Below the pieces are notes generated by a model, which did no database searches, was not told the origin of the DNA, and worked only from the letters and a program-made list of their open reading frames with translations. Positions 46,271-56,952 of a stretch of DNA of 64,000 nucleotides are shown here, piece by piece. The translations under genes were made by a program, and so were the position numbers. This DNA is from an uncultured Lentibacter sp. Lineage in GTDB: Bacteria > Pseudomonadota > Alphaproteobacteria > Rhodobacterales > Rhodobacteraceae. The stretch covers positions 1-64,000 of the forward strand of contig NZ_CAKZKL010000034.1 of assembly GCF_937123735.1 (NCBI RefSeq). The letters run 5' to 3'. Each line of letters opens with the position of its first letter. The stretch's first letter is position 1.

Positions 46271-47827
46271 ATGGTAAAATATGTGGCGTTCCTCGCCACA
46301 GTTTGTTTTGTCGGTTTTGTTCAGCCTCTTCTGGCACAAGATGTGACTTTGACGTCGCGTGATGGCAGTGTCGAAATTTCGGGTGATTTGCTTGGATTTG
46401 ACGGGCAGTTTTACCGTGTTGCCACGAAATATGGTGAGTTAACGATTGATGGCTCCGGCGTGGGGTGTGCCGGGCCAGGGTGTCCTAACCTTGCCGCTTT
46501 TGTTGCGGAGCTCGACCTCTCGGGTGCCCCTGAAATCGGGCGGCTTTTGCTTCCAGCCCTGATTGAAGCATTTGCCGCCAAGCAGCAGCTCAAGACAGAA
46601 CGCACCAATGAGACCGAAGATAGGTATTATATTACCTTGTCGCAAAAGTCTGATGGCGCGCCAGTGGCGCGGTTTTTTGTCCAGATTAGCTCCAGCAGCG
46701 AGGGTTTTGCCGATTTGCTGGCCGACCAAACCGATATTGTCATGTCAACACGTGAAATTTCTCCTCAAGAGCGCCGCCTTGCACAGGAGGCAGGCATGGG
46801 CGACCTGACAAAACGCGGGCGGGCGCGTATATTGGCGTTGGATGCGCTTGTGGCCATTGTTTCCAACCAAAATCCCGTCAACGACATCAGTGTCTCGGAC
46901 CTTTCTGAAATTTATTCTGGAAACCTTAACAATTGGCAAAGTCTCGGCCCGCAAGCGGCCGAGATTACCCCTTATCTGAGAGATCTGGAAACAGGTTCAG
47001 GGGCTGTCGCGCTGGAAAAGCTCCGGCTTCAACGTGATCAAGGCGCGGCGTCTGCGATCCAGTTTGTGTCCAGCAACGAGGCGCTTGCCGGGCGTGTGTC
47101 GGTTGATCCGTTCGGCATTGGACTGGTTGGCAGGTCCAACACATTGGATACAAAAATTCTAACACTCACAGGCACTTGTGGCCGATCGCTGCGCGCGACC
47201 CGGCGCAATGTGAAGACAGAAGACTACCCGCTCACGAGCCCCTTGTTTCTCTATTTGCCGGCCCGGCGGCTGCCAAAAATCGCCCGGGAATTTCTGGCCT
47301 ATACCCGTAGCCCGGCCGCGCAGTTTGTGATCCGCAGGGCCGGCTTTGTTGACCAGGCCCCGGAAGAAATTTCTCTGGATTTTCAGGGGGACAGACTCGC
47401 CAATGCAATTTCCGTGGCGGGCGAGGACGTGTCTGTCGAGGCTGTGCGGGAGATGGTTGGCCAACTTCGGCAGATGCGACGGCTGACAACGTCGTTTCGG
47501 TTTGAGGCTGGCTCTGTGCGCCTTGATGCCCAATCCCGATCCAATGTTGAGCAGCTTTCCGGCGCATTGGAAGCCGGGATATATGATGGGAAAACCCTTG
47601 TATTTGTGGGTTTTAGCGACGGAGAAGGCTCCGCGAAGGCCAATCTTGAAATATCGCGCAGGCGGGCAAACGCCGTGAAATTAGCCGTGCAAACCGCGGC
47701 AGAAACCGCTGATTTCAATCAGTTGGATATTGGGGTTCTGGCCTATGGTGAGGCCATGCCCATGGCTTGCGACGACACCGATTGGGGCCGGCAAGTGAAC
47801 CGCCGTGTGGAGGTTTGGATCCGCTAG
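46271..47827 (+). CDS. PstS-like substrate-binding domain fused to an OmpA-type peptidoglycan-binding domain
   Basis: A 518-aa exported protein. After a signal peptide (ending PLLAQ) residues from about 20 to 365 resemble phosphate-type solute-binding proteins (ISSSSEGFADLLADQTDIVMSTREI; LSEIYSGNLNNWQSLG). Residues from about 395 to 518 are an OmpA-like domain (VFVGFSDGEGSAKANLEISR, NRRVEVWI) that binds peptidoglycan. No ABC permease or ATPase is adjacent, so it may be a wall-anchored sensor or scavenger (inference). ATG 46271 is chosen over TTG 46265. The stop overlaps radC by four bases. Confidence 0.85.
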   Translation: MVKYVAFLATVCFVGFVQPLLAQDVTLTSRDGSVEISGDLLGFDGQFYRVATKYGELTIDGSGVGCAGPGCPNLAAFVAELDLSGAPEIGRLLLPALIEAFAAKQQLKTERTNETEDRYYITLSQKSDGAPVARFFVQISSSSEGFADLLADQTDIVMSTREISPQERRLAQEAGMGDLTKRGRARILALDALVAIVSNQNPVNDISVSDLSEIYSGNLNNWQSLGPQAAEITPYLRDLETGSGAVALEKLRLQRDQGAASAIQFVSSNEALAGRVSVDPFGIGLVGRSNTLDTKILTLTGTCGRSLRATRRNVKTEDYPLTSPLFLYLPARRLPKIAREFLAYTRSPAAQFVIRRAGFVDQAPEEISLDFQGDRLANAISVAGEDVSVEAVREMVGQLRQMRRLTTSFRFEAGSVRLDAQSRSNVEQLSGALEAGIYDGKTLVFVGFSDGEGSAKANLEISRRRANAVKLAVQTAAETADFNQLDIGVLAYGEAMPMACDDTDWGRQVNRRVEVWIR

Positions 47828-48588
47828 AGAAGGCCCTGTGCGCGGAAACTCAACTCGGTCGATTTCCCGATGATCAGATGATCATGCAAGGCGAGGCCCA
47901 AAGCCTCTGCGGCACGCTCTATCTGCTCTGTCATGGCAATATCCTCAGGCGAGGGGCTTGGGTCTCCTGAGGGGTGATTATGCACTAAAATCAGCGCACT
48001 GGCGTTGAGCTGTAGCGCGCGTTTGACCACTTCCCGGGGGTAGACGGGCACATGATCGACGGTGCCGGACGCCTGTTCTTCATCGGCGATCAGGGTGTTT
48101 TTGCGGTCGAGAAACAGCACGCGAAACTGTTCTGTGTCGCGGTGGGCCATGGCGGTGTGGCAGTAGTCGAGGAGGGCGTCCCAGCTGGAGACGATGGGGC
48201 GCTGGAGGATTCGGGAGCGGGCGAGGCGCCGGGCGCTGGCAGCGACGATCTTGAGCTCGCAGATGACAGCCGCACCAACCCCGGGAACCTCTTGCAAACG
48301 CTCGGGGGATGCAGATATTACACCGTTGAAATCATTGAACTTATCAAGAAGACACCGCGCCAGAGGCTTCACATCGCGGCGCGGAATGGCACGAAAGAGC
48401 AACAGCTCGAGAAGCTCATAATCGGGCATGGCCTCTGGCCCGCCCTCAAGAAAACGTGCGCGCAGGCGCTTGCGGTGGTCGGCAATATAGGATGGCAGCT
48501 TAGCCTCTGGAATCGCTGGAGAAATCACGACTTCATCGGTGTCAAAGAGAGGCAGGGGCGCCTCGGAAAAGCGGTTGTGCTGTGCCAT
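47824..48588 (-). CDS. radC: RadC/JAB-domain DNA repair protein
   Basis: A 254-aa protein with a helix-hairpin-helix-like N-terminal part (LQEVPGVGAAVICELKIV) and a JAMM metalloprotease-like domain carrying HNHPSGDPSPSPED. The molecular role of RadC is unsettled; it is often linked to competence and mobile DNA. ATG 48588 gives MAQHNRFSEAPLPLF. Its upstream region carries the second iteron element. Confidence 0.93.
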   Translation of the reverse strand: MAQHNRFSEAPLPLFDTDEVVISPAIPEAKLPSYIADHRKRLRARFLEGGPEAMPDYELLELLLFRAIPRRDVKPLARCLLDKFNDFNGVISASPERLQEVPGVGAAVICELKIVAASARRLARSRILQRPIVSSWDALLDYCHTAMAHRDTEQFRVLFLDRKNTLIADEEQASGTVDHVPVYPREVVKRALQLNASALILVHNHPSGDPSPSPEDIAMTEQIERAAEALGLALHDHLIIGKSTELSFRAQGLL

Positions 48589-48635
48589 GGCCCCAAGGCT
48601 GCGCCAACAAGGTGAAAAACTGGTTAATTTTGAAA

Positions 48636-48753
48636 GGTTAACGATTCGATTTTGGCAAAAACAGGGGGGTGACATGCGTGCACACCCCGTGCACAAAGCG
48701 TGCACCGCCTGAAGCAGCCCCGCAAAAACCGGTGGTGTTAATGCAGCGCGCGG
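48636..48753 (+). repeat. Copy 2 of the conserved intergenic element with three CGTGCAC iterons
   Basis: Plus-strand order: GGTTAACGA (48636), 15 variable bases, AACAGGGGGGTGA, CGTGCAC at 48677, 48688 and 48699 (11-bp period), CGCCTGA, then TAATGCAGCGCGCG (48739). Box order and spacing match copy 1, including the 15-base gap. It points away from radC (start 48 bp to the left) toward the dnaJ 3' end. Confidence 0.75.
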
Positions 48754-48759
48754 TGCTCT

Positions 48760-48801
48760 TTAACCAAAAATAAAGGGCACGCTGTTTCGCGCACCCTTTT
48801 T
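48760..48801 (-). terminator. dnaJ terminator
   Basis: In the dnaJ direction AAAGGGTGCGC pairs with GCGTGCCCTTT (11 bp, two G-U pairs, GAAACA loop) and is followed by a TTTATTTTT tract. It starts about 19 bases after the dnaJ stop. Confidence 0.75.
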
Positions 48802-48817
48802 GAAGCCTGTGAGCTGA

Positions 48818-49972
48818 TCAGCCCTTCATCGAATCCCAGAAACTCTTGACCGAGGAAAAGAAGCTCTTGCTCTCGGGGTTGTTGTCTTCCGAAAGCGCCG
48901 CAAACTCCTTGAGCAGGTCTTTTTGCTTGCCTGTGAGATTGACGGGTGTTTCAACGGCCAACTCGATGAACATGTCACCGGCCCCGCCACCGCGCAACGC
49001 GGGCATACCTTTGGCGCGCAGGCGCATCTGGCGGCCAGACTGGCTTCCCGAGGGGATTTTGACACGCGAACGGCCCCCATCAATTGTGGGCACCTCGATG
49101 TCACCGCCAAGCGCGGCTGTGGCCATGCTCACCGGCACACGGCAGAAGAGGTTGACCCCTTCACGCTCGAAAATCTTATGTGCCTCCACCTCGATGAAGA
49201 TGTAAAGATCGCCGGTGGGCCCACCGCGCATTCCGGCTTCGCCCTCGCCTGCGAGGCGAATACGGGTGCCGGTCTCAACGCCGGCGGGAATGTTAACGGC
49301 AAGGGAGCGGTCTTTTTGAACGCGGCCCTGACCGTGGCATTTGCCGCAGGGGTTCTTGATGGTCTGGCCGAGGCCGGAGCAGGTGGGACATGTGCGTTCC
49401 ACCGTGAAGAACCCTTGCTGCGCGCGCACTTTGCCCATGCCGGAACATGTGGGGCAGGTTGTGGGTTCTGCACCGCCTTCTGCGCCGGTTCCCTTGCAGC
49501 TGTCACAGGCGACCGAGGTGGGCACATTGATGGTTTTTTGCAGCCCGGAGAAGGCTTCTTCGAGGGTGACGCGCAGATTGTAGCGCAGGTCGGCCCCGCG
49601 CGCGGCGCGCTGGCGGCCACCACCGCGCTGCCCCCCCATGAAATCTCCGAAAAGATCATCGAAAACATCGGAGAAGGCTGAGGAGAAATCACCCTGCCCG
49701 CCCCCGCCATAGCCACCCGGGCCACGGCCACCACCGCCCATTCCGCCTTCAAAGGCGGCATGGCCGTAGCGGTCATAGGCGGCCTTTTTCTCGGCATCCT
49801 TGAGAACCTCGTAAGCCTCGCCGGCTTCCTTGAACTGGGCTTCGGATTCGGGGTTGTCTGTGTTGCGGTCGGGGTGAAGCTCTTTCGCTTTGGAGCGATA
49901 GGCTTTTTTGATTTCGTCTGCTGAGGCCCCTTTTGAGACGCCCAGAACGTCATAATAATCACGTTTTGCCAT
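48818..49972 (-). CDS. dnaJ: Chaperone protein DnaJ
   Basis: A 384-aa Hsp40. The J domain has the HPD motif ([11 protein letters not shown]). A glycine-rich linker ([20 protein letters not shown]) leads to four zinc repeats ([32 protein letters not shown]) and the substrate-binding barrels. It stimulates DnaK. It follows dnaK after 75 bp, with a hairpin between them. Confidence 0.97.
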   Translation of the reverse strand: MAKRDYYDVLGVSKGASADEIKKAYRSKAKELHPDRNTDNPESEAQFKEAGEAYEVLKDAEKKAAYDRYGHAAFEGGMGGGGRGPGGYGGGGQGDFSSAFSDVFDDLFGDFMGGQRGGGRQRAARGADLRYNLRVTLEEAFSGLQKTINVPTSVACDSCKGTGAEGGAEPTTCPTCSGMGKVRAQQGFFTVERTCPTCSGLGQTIKNPCGKCHGQGRVQKDRSLAVNIPAGVETGTRIRLAGEGEAGMRGGPTGDLYIFIEVEAHKIFEREGVNLFCRVPVSMATAALGGDIEVPTIDGGRSRVKIPSGSQSGRQMRLRAKGMPALRGGGAGDMFIELAVETPVNLTGKQKDLLKEFAALSEDNNPESKSFFSSVKSFWDSMKG

Positions 49973-50010
49973 GGGTATTACCCTTTCTGGAAACAGCTAA
50001 GGCCGATCCG

Positions 50011-50035
50011 GCGCGCGGACCGGCCCTTGCTTGGT
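50011..50035 (-). other. Hairpin between dnaK and dnaJ
   Basis: GGCCGATCC and GGACCGGCC form a 9-bp stem with one non-canonical position in the 75-bp gap between dnaK and dnaJ. No strong T-run follows, so it may reduce or stabilise the downstream dnaJ transcript and not stop it (inference). Confidence 0.5.
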
Positions 50036-50047
50036 TTCCTTAGGCGC

Positions 50048-51958
<1,911 letters not shown>

Positions 51959-52070
51959 TTTCTGATCCCTTCTACGTTAAGGCGATGTTACGATGGCAGA
52001 CCCGTTACGGCATCTGCCCCCGATCTGTTAGCTTGGGTTGGAGCGATCCTTCTCAAGCGCTTCGGAGGGT

Positions 52071-52099
52071 ATATAAGGAGCGAAAAATGCCCCTGCAAG
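52071..52099 (-). promoter_or_regulatory. Heat-shock (RpoH-type) promoter of dnaK
   Basis: On the minus strand CTTG (52096-52099) is followed 18 bp later by CTTATAT (52071-52077). This fits the alphaproteobacterial heat-shock consensus CTTG-N17/18-CYTATNT. It would start transcription about 105 nt before the dnaK ATG at 51958. Confidence 0.75.
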
Positions 52100-52157
52100 C
52101 GCCGAGACGTGTAAGAATCGGCAAATATGGAGGCTTTTAGCCCAGAAAGGTGGAAGC

Positions 52158-52772
52158 GTGGTAAATCTGGCTCAGAAGATCGACCTGAACGGCGCGGTTC
52201 TCTATGGCGAGGCGCTTGACCGCGCGGCGCAGGAGGCGCTTGTGGCGGATCTGCGCGAGATTGTCAGGCAGGCACCGCTTTATGCGCCCGAGACCCCGCG
52301 CGGCCAGAAGATGAGCGTGCGCATGACGGCTGCGGGGCAGTTTGGCTGGGTGACCGACAGGCGCGGTTACCGCTATGAGGCGCGCCACCCGGCCGGGATG
52401 GCCTGGCCGGCGATTCCGGAAAGCTTGCTGGGGATCTGGCGCGCGGTGGCGCCGGAGGCGCGGTTGCCGGAATGTGCTTTGCTCAATTTCTATGGCGAGG
52501 GTGCGCGCATGGGGCTGCATCAGGATAAGGATGAGGCCGATTTCAGCCAGCCGGTTGTATCTGTGAGCCTGGGCGATGCGGGGCTGTTTCGCATTGGCGG
52601 CACCGAGCGGGGCGGCAAAACGGCCTCGCATTGGCTGAGCTCTGGTGCGCTGTTGGTTTTGGGAGGCACGGCGCGGCTGGCCTACCACGGAGTTGACAAG
52701 ATCCGTTTCGGCTCCAGCAGCCTTTTGCCTGCGGGTGGGCGGATCAATGTGACAATGCGGGTTGTGAGCTGA
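52158..52772 (+). CDS. alkB: AlkB-type alpha-ketoglutarate-dependent dioxygenase
   Basis: A 204-aa Fe(II)/2-oxoglutarate enzyme that reverses alkylation damage in DNA and RNA. The iron ligands are in LHQDKDE (His and Asp) and AYHGVDKI (His), and the 2-oxoglutarate arginine lies in GRINVTMR. The start is GTG 52158, with AAAGGTGG upstream. It is divergent from dnaK and convergent with the permease gene. Confidence 0.9.
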   Translation: MVNLAQKIDLNGAVLYGEALDRAAQEALVADLREIVRQAPLYAPETPRGQKMSVRMTAAGQFGWVTDRRGYRYEARHPAGMAWPAIPESLLGIWRAVAPEARLPECALLNFYGEGARMGLHQDKDEADFSQPVVSVSLGDAGLFRIGGTERGGKTASHWLSSGALLVLGGTARLAYHGVDKIRFGSSSLLPAGGRINVTMRVVS

Positions 52773-52833
52773 GCGCGCGGCTTCATGCCCAGATGCTGCG
52801 CCCCCGCTGTGTTTGGCTGCAAAAGCCGCCCAA

Positions 52834-53655
52834 TCAGCGGCGCGCGCTCCATGACAGGGAGGCGTGACGGCGGGTGTAGAACTCGCCCATGAGGCCAATC
52901 ATGATCAGAACAAGCGCGATGATCAGTGCATATTCCCAATTGGTGTTGCGGGGGTTGTAATTGATGAAGGCAAACCCGCGCGACTGGTCAATGATGTGAA
53001 ACAGCGGATTCCAATCAAACATGGCGAGCATATAGGCAGGCATGGTATTGGCGACAAACATCTTGCCGGAGGCGATCATGTTGGCGCGCTGGTAGATCAG
53101 CGTGAAAGCGGCGACAAAGCCGGGAAACCACGGTTTTATCGCCAGCAGGACCATCCCCACGCCACAGCCTGTCAGCCAAGCGAGCAAAAGCATTCCCATT
53201 GTCGCTATGGGCCGGTCTATCTCGAAGGGGGTGATCGCCATGTAGTAGCCAAAGAGGATAACGAAGGCAGACAATATCTGGATATAGAGCGATGACAGCG
53301 CAGCGGAGGCGATGGAGACAATGGTGTTCATGGGGGCGTGCAGCATCATGGGCGAGGAGGGGCCTGCCGAGCCTGACACGGCCCCCACGGCTTTTACATG
53401 GGTCATGTAGAGAAAGATGCCTGTCATGATATAGAGCAGAAAATCGCCGCGCAGGGCCGCGCCACGCAGGCCCAAAAGCGAAAACATGATGTAAAAGGCA
53501 AGCACCATGATTGCCATTTGCATGAGATTTGTGAGCAACGACATGATTGCGTTGCCATGAGTCGAGCGAATGGAATGCACCACCGAATGGTATATCAGCT
53601 CGAAAATAATAAGGGCCGACGTCACTGCCGACCTGCGCCGTTTAACCTGAAACAT
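52834..53655 (-). CDS. ABC-2-type polysaccharide export permease (KpsM/Wzm-like)
   Basis: A 273-aa membrane protein with about six hydrophobic segments and the export-permease C-terminal motif (FDWNPLFHIIDQSRGFAFINYNP). Such proteins move capsule or O-antigen chains across the inner membrane with a KpsT/Wzt ATPase, which is not beside it here. ATG 53655 (MFQVKRRRSA) is preferred over a TTG at 53697. It is divergent from cysQ and the glycosyltransferase genes. Confidence 0.82.
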   Translation of the reverse strand: MFQVKRRRSAVTSALIIFELIYHSVVHSIRSTHGNAIMSLLTNLMQMAIMVLAFYIMFSLLGLRGAALRGDFLLYIMTGIFLYMTHVKAVGAVSGSAGPSSPMMLHAPMNTIVSIASAALSSLYIQILSAFVILFGYYMAITPFEIDRPIATMGMLLLAWLTGCGVGMVLLAIKPWFPGFVAAFTLIYQRANMIASGKMFVANTMPAYMLAMFDWNPLFHIIDQSRGFAFINYNPRNTNWEYALIIALVLIMIGLMGEFYTRRHASLSWSARR

Positions 53656-53793
53656 CTGCTGCCTGCGCCGCCTTTCGCGGATACTCTTACCTACCAATTC
53701 TTGCCGAACCGTTACGCAGCCATCATAAGGTGAACAGGCGCTTGAGGCAACAACACCGTAAACGGCGGCTTAAAGAGTAAAGGAGAGTGACCT

Positions 53794-54591
53794 GTGGACT
53801 ACGAAAAATTGAGCCGTGTCATGCGAGAGCTGGCGCTGGCGGCGGGCGACAAGATTATGGAGGTCTACGCGCGCGATGACTTTGATGTGAGGTCCAAGTC
53901 AGACGAAAGCCCCGTGACGGAGGCCGATGAGGCGGCGGATGCGTTGATTTCGGCGGGGCTGCGCGCGGCCTTTCCGGATGTTCTGCTGATCACCGAGGAG
54001 CAGGCGGCAACCCACAGCCAGACAGGTGACAGCTTTCTGATTGTCGATCCGCTGGATGGCACCAAGGAATTTGTGCATCGGCGCGGCGATTTCACGGTGA
54101 ATATTGCTTATGTCCAAGAGGGCGTGCCGGTGCGTGGTGTTGTGTATGCCCCTGCCAAAGAGCGGATGTTTTACACCCGGCCCGATGGGAAAGCCGTTGA
54201 GGAACTGGGCCCCTTTGCGCGCGCAACCGCGGGCGCGACGCGACAGATTGCCGTGGCGCAGTCTGACCCGGCGGCTCTGCGCGTGGTGGCGTCCAAGTCA
54301 CATCGTGATCAGGCGACAGACGCATACATCAGCCGCTACGCCGTTGCCGACAGCAAAAGCGCCGGCTCATCGCTCAAGTTCTGTCTGGTGGCCACGGGAG
54401 AAGCCGACTTTTACCCACGTCTGGGCCGGACAATGGAATGGGATACGGCGGCGGGCCATGCTGTTTTGCGGGGAGCGGGGGGGCAGGTGCTCCGCTTTGA
54501 GGATCACGCGCCGCTGACCTATGGCAAGGCGGGGTATGAAAACCCGTTTTTCATTGCCACGGCACCCTCTGTTGCGCTGAAGACGCCCTGA
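53794..54591 (+). CDS. cysQ: 3'(2'),5'-bisphosphate nucleotidase
   Basis: A 265-aa inositol-monophosphatase-fold enzyme that hydrolyses PAP (and PAPS), a by-product of sulfation and sulfate assimilation. The metal-binding motifs are LLITEEQ, DPLDGTKEFVHRRGDF and EWDTAAGHAVL. The start is GTG 53794, with AAGGAG 8 bases upstream. The next gene begins 3 bp after its stop; a downstream sulfotransferase makes the PAP connection plausible. Confidence 0.9.
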   Translation: MDYEKLSRVMRELALAAGDKIMEVYARDDFDVRSKSDESPVTEADEAADALISAGLRAAFPDVLLITEEQAATHSQTGDSFLIVDPLDGTKEFVHRRGDFTVNIAYVQEGVPVRGVVYAPAKERMFYTRPDGKAVEELGPFARATAGATRQIAVAQSDPAALRVVASKSHRDQATDAYISRYAVADSKSAGSSLKFCLVATGEADFYPRLGRTMEWDTAAGHAVLRGAGGQVLRFEDHAPLTYGKAGYENPFFIATAPSVALKTP

Positions 54592-54594
54592 AAG

Positions 54595-55818
54595 ATGGCG
54601 CTGCCATCGGTGAGTGTTGTTGTTGTCAGCCAGGGGCGGCCGGAGAGCCTGTTGTGGTGTCTCACGGCGCTGGCGGGGCAGGTGTATGCCGCTTTCGAGG
54701 TTGTGGTGGTTGCCGATCCGCTGGCCTGCGCGCGGGTTGCGCAAAGCCGTTTTGCCGGCCGTGTAAAGCTGGTGTCGTTTGAGCCGCCCAATATTGCCGC
54801 TGCGCGCAACCGGGGCGTGGCTGTGGCTGCGGGCGAGGTCATTGCTTTTGTGGATGATGATGCTGCTGCCGAGCCCTTGTGGTTGCACCGGTTGGTGGAG
54901 GGGTTTGCCTTGTCTGGGGTCAAGGCCGTGGGCGGCTATGTGCGTGGGCGCAATGGCATTTCCTATCAGTGGCGCGCGCGGCAGGTGGAGGCGGCGGGGT
55001 GGGCCAGCCCGCTGGTGGCCGAGGGCGCTGCGCCGTTTGTTCCGGAGGTGGCGGCAGGGTGTGCGGTGAAGACCGAGGGCACGAATATGGCGGTGCGCCG
55101 CGATGTGCTTGTTGCGTTGGGCGGGTTTGACGAGGCGTTTCATTTCTATCTTGACGAGACAGAGCTCAATTTGCGCCTGGCTGCCGCGCGGCACAAGACC
55201 GCGCTTTGCCCTATGGCGGAGGTGCATCACGCGTATCGGGCCAGCCCACGGCGTAAGGATGACCGCACGGTGCGCGATTTGTTTGATGTGGGTGCGAGCA
55301 CGGTGGTGCTGCAACGCAAAACAGGCCAGCCTGTGGCACGCGCCATGGCGCGGATGCGCGCGGAACAGACGGCGCGCCTTGCGGCGCAACGCCGCCGCGG
55401 ATTGATGGATACGGCGGGTGAACAGCAGGTGTTGCAAAGCCTGGAAGCGGGGTTTTGCGCCGGGGTAGAACGGCCTTTTGGATGCTATCCTGCTGGGTTG
55501 GAGACGCCAGAGGCGTTTTTGCCCTTTGCGCCGGACCGGCGCGAGAACGTGACCCTGGCGGGGCGCTGGCGCAACCGGGCCGCGCTGCGCAGGCGTGCCG
55601 GCGAGTTGGCGGCGCAGGGCCGCAATGTTTCGCTGTATTTGTTCTCATTTGACACAAGGTTTCATCACTTGCGCTTTGATATGGCCGGCTATTGGGAGCA
55701 AGCTGGAGGCCAGTTTGGCAAGGCAGTGCGCAGCGCGCCATTGGTGCAACTGACCAGCTTTGACAGGCGTTTGAAGGCAGAACAAGACCGGGTGAAACAC
55801 GCGCGTGGAGAGGTCTGA
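54595..55818 (+). CDS. Glycosyltransferase family 2 protein
   Basis: A 407-aa protein. The N-terminal GT-A domain (SVSVVVVSQGRPESLLWCL; VIAFVDDDAAAEP near residues 82-94 as the metal-binding DxD site) is followed by acceptor-side segments and a distinct C-terminal region of about 140 residues, rich in arginine, without a known motif. The sugar and acceptor are unknown. It is coupled to cysQ by close spacing. Confidence 0.82.
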   Translation: MALPSVSVVVVSQGRPESLLWCLTALAGQVYAAFEVVVVADPLACARVAQSRFAGRVKLVSFEPPNIAAARNRGVAVAAGEVIAFVDDDAAAEPLWLHRLVEGFALSGVKAVGGYVRGRNGISYQWRARQVEAAGWASPLVAEGAAPFVPEVAAGCAVKTEGTNMAVRRDVLVALGGFDEAFHFYLDETELNLRLAAARHKTALCPMAEVHHAYRASPRRKDDRTVRDLFDVGASTVVLQRKTGQPVARAMARMRAEQTARLAAQRRRGLMDTAGEQQVLQSLEAGFCAGVERPFGCYPAGLETPEAFLPFAPDRRENVTLAGRWRNRAALRRRAGELAAQGRNVSLYLFSFDTRFHHLRFDMAGYWEQAGGQFGKAVRSAPLVQLTSFDRRLKAEQDRVKHARGEV

Positions 55819-55859
55819 AATGTTAACAAATGCGCCACAGTAGAGAATTTTTGGACGTT

Positions 55860-55889
55860 TTGGTTCTTTTTTAGGACCTATGTTATACT
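55860..55889 (+). promoter_or_regulatory. Putative galU promoter
   Basis: TTGGTT (55860-55865) and TATACT (55884-55889) are separated by 18 bp in the AT-rich 150-bp gap before galU. The -10 is close to consensus. Confidence 0.5.
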
Positions 55890-55968
55890 CCGTCGGAAAG
55901 TTTCATGTCATTGTCACCGCAATGTGGCGCGCAGCGAATGACGTGCCTTGTATGTTAAGAGGTTGAGC

Positions 55969-56865
55969 ATGAAGAAGAAGATCACCAAGGCTATTTTCCC
56001 TGTCGCAGGGCTTGGGACACGTTTTTTACCAGCGACAAAATCGGTTCCAAAAGAAATCATGACTTTGGTGGATCGCCCGCTCATTCAATATGCAATTGAT
56101 GAGGCGCGGGCGGCGGGCATCAAGGAATTTATCTTTGTGACCTCGCGCGGCAAAGGCGCGTTGGAAGACTATTTTGACGAGGCCCCGCAGCTGGAACAAA
56201 CCCTGCGCAAAAAGGGCAAGGACGGCTTGTTGGATATCTTGCAATCCACCAATATGGAGAGCGGTGCGATTGCATATATCCGCCAGCACAAGGCGCTGGG
56301 CCTGGGCCATGCTGTCTGGTGTGCGCGGCGGCTGATCAGCAACGAGCCTTTTGCCGTGATGTTGCCGGATGATGTTATTGCTGCGGACAAGCCCTGCTTG
56401 CAACAGATGGTTGAGGCCTACGAGGAGAACCCCGGCTGCATGGTGGCGGCGATGGAAGTGCCGCAATCGCAGACCAGCTCTTACGGTATTTTGGATGTGC
56501 AGGAAGATCTGGGGCCGCAGGTGCGGGTGAAGGGCATGGTGGAAAAGCCCGCTGCCGATATGGCCCCGTCCAATCTGGCGGTGATCGGGCGGTATATTCT
56601 CACGCCGGAGGTGCTGCGCAACCTCAACAAGAAGAAAGCCGGCGCGGGCGGCGAGATACAGCTGACAGATGCGATTGCCGATGAAATTACCGAAGGACGC
56701 CCTGTCTTTGGCTATCGCTTTCATGGCCAGCGGTTTGACTGCGGCTCAAAGGCCGGATTTTTGCAGGCCACTGTTTCATTCGGGCTTGACCGCCCCGAAC
56801 TGCGCGATGATCTGATGGGCTATCTCCAGCATATTGTGAACGGGGCACGAAAGGCCGCTGAATAG
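55969..56865 (+). CDS. galU: UTP-glucose-1-phosphate uridylyltransferase
   Basis: A 298-aa nucleotidyltransferase making UDP-glucose for surface polysaccharides. The signature GLGTRFLPATKSVPKEI is at residues 15-31, and the catalytic DDVIAADKPCLQQM and EKPAADMAPSNLAVIGRY segments are present. AGAGG lies 6 bases before ATG 55969. It sits between glycosyltransferase genes, fitting sugar supply for them. Confidence 0.95.
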   Translation: MKKKITKAIFPVAGLGTRFLPATKSVPKEIMTLVDRPLIQYAIDEARAAGIKEFIFVTSRGKGALEDYFDEAPQLEQTLRKKGKDGLLDILQSTNMESGAIAYIRQHKALGLGHAVWCARRLISNEPFAVMLPDDVIAADKPCLQQMVEAYEENPGCMVAAMEVPQSQTSSYGILDVQEDLGPQVRVKGMVEKPAADMAPSNLAVIGRYILTPEVLRNLNKKKAGAGGEIQLTDAIADEITEGRPVFGYRFHGQRFDCGSKAGFLQATVSFGLDRPELRDDLMGYLQHIVNGARKAAE

Positions 56866-56928
56866 GGCAAACGGGGCAAGGTTTGGAAGATATTTTTGTG
56901 ACAAGGCCTATGCGCCTTCAAAGGCCGA

Positions 56929-56945
56929 CCCCTTCGCAGAAGGGG
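56929..56945 (+). promoter_or_regulatory. Hairpin containing the ribosome-binding site of the GT4 gene
   Basis: CCCCTTC and GAAGGGG form a perfect 7-bp stem with a GCA loop. The 3' arm is the only good ribosome-binding sequence for ATG 56953, so folding would lower translation. Confidence 0.45.
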
Positions 56946-56952
56946 GCGCACC

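Noticed and set aside
48622..48644. CtrA full site upstream of radC
   Set aside because: The two TTAA boxes are 10 bases apart, not the 7 of the CtrA consensus; kept only as a hypothesis.
54367..55437. 356-aa open frame opposite cysQ and the GT2 gene
   Set aside because: Runs across two genes on the opposite strand and has His/Arg-rich composition typical of shadow frames.
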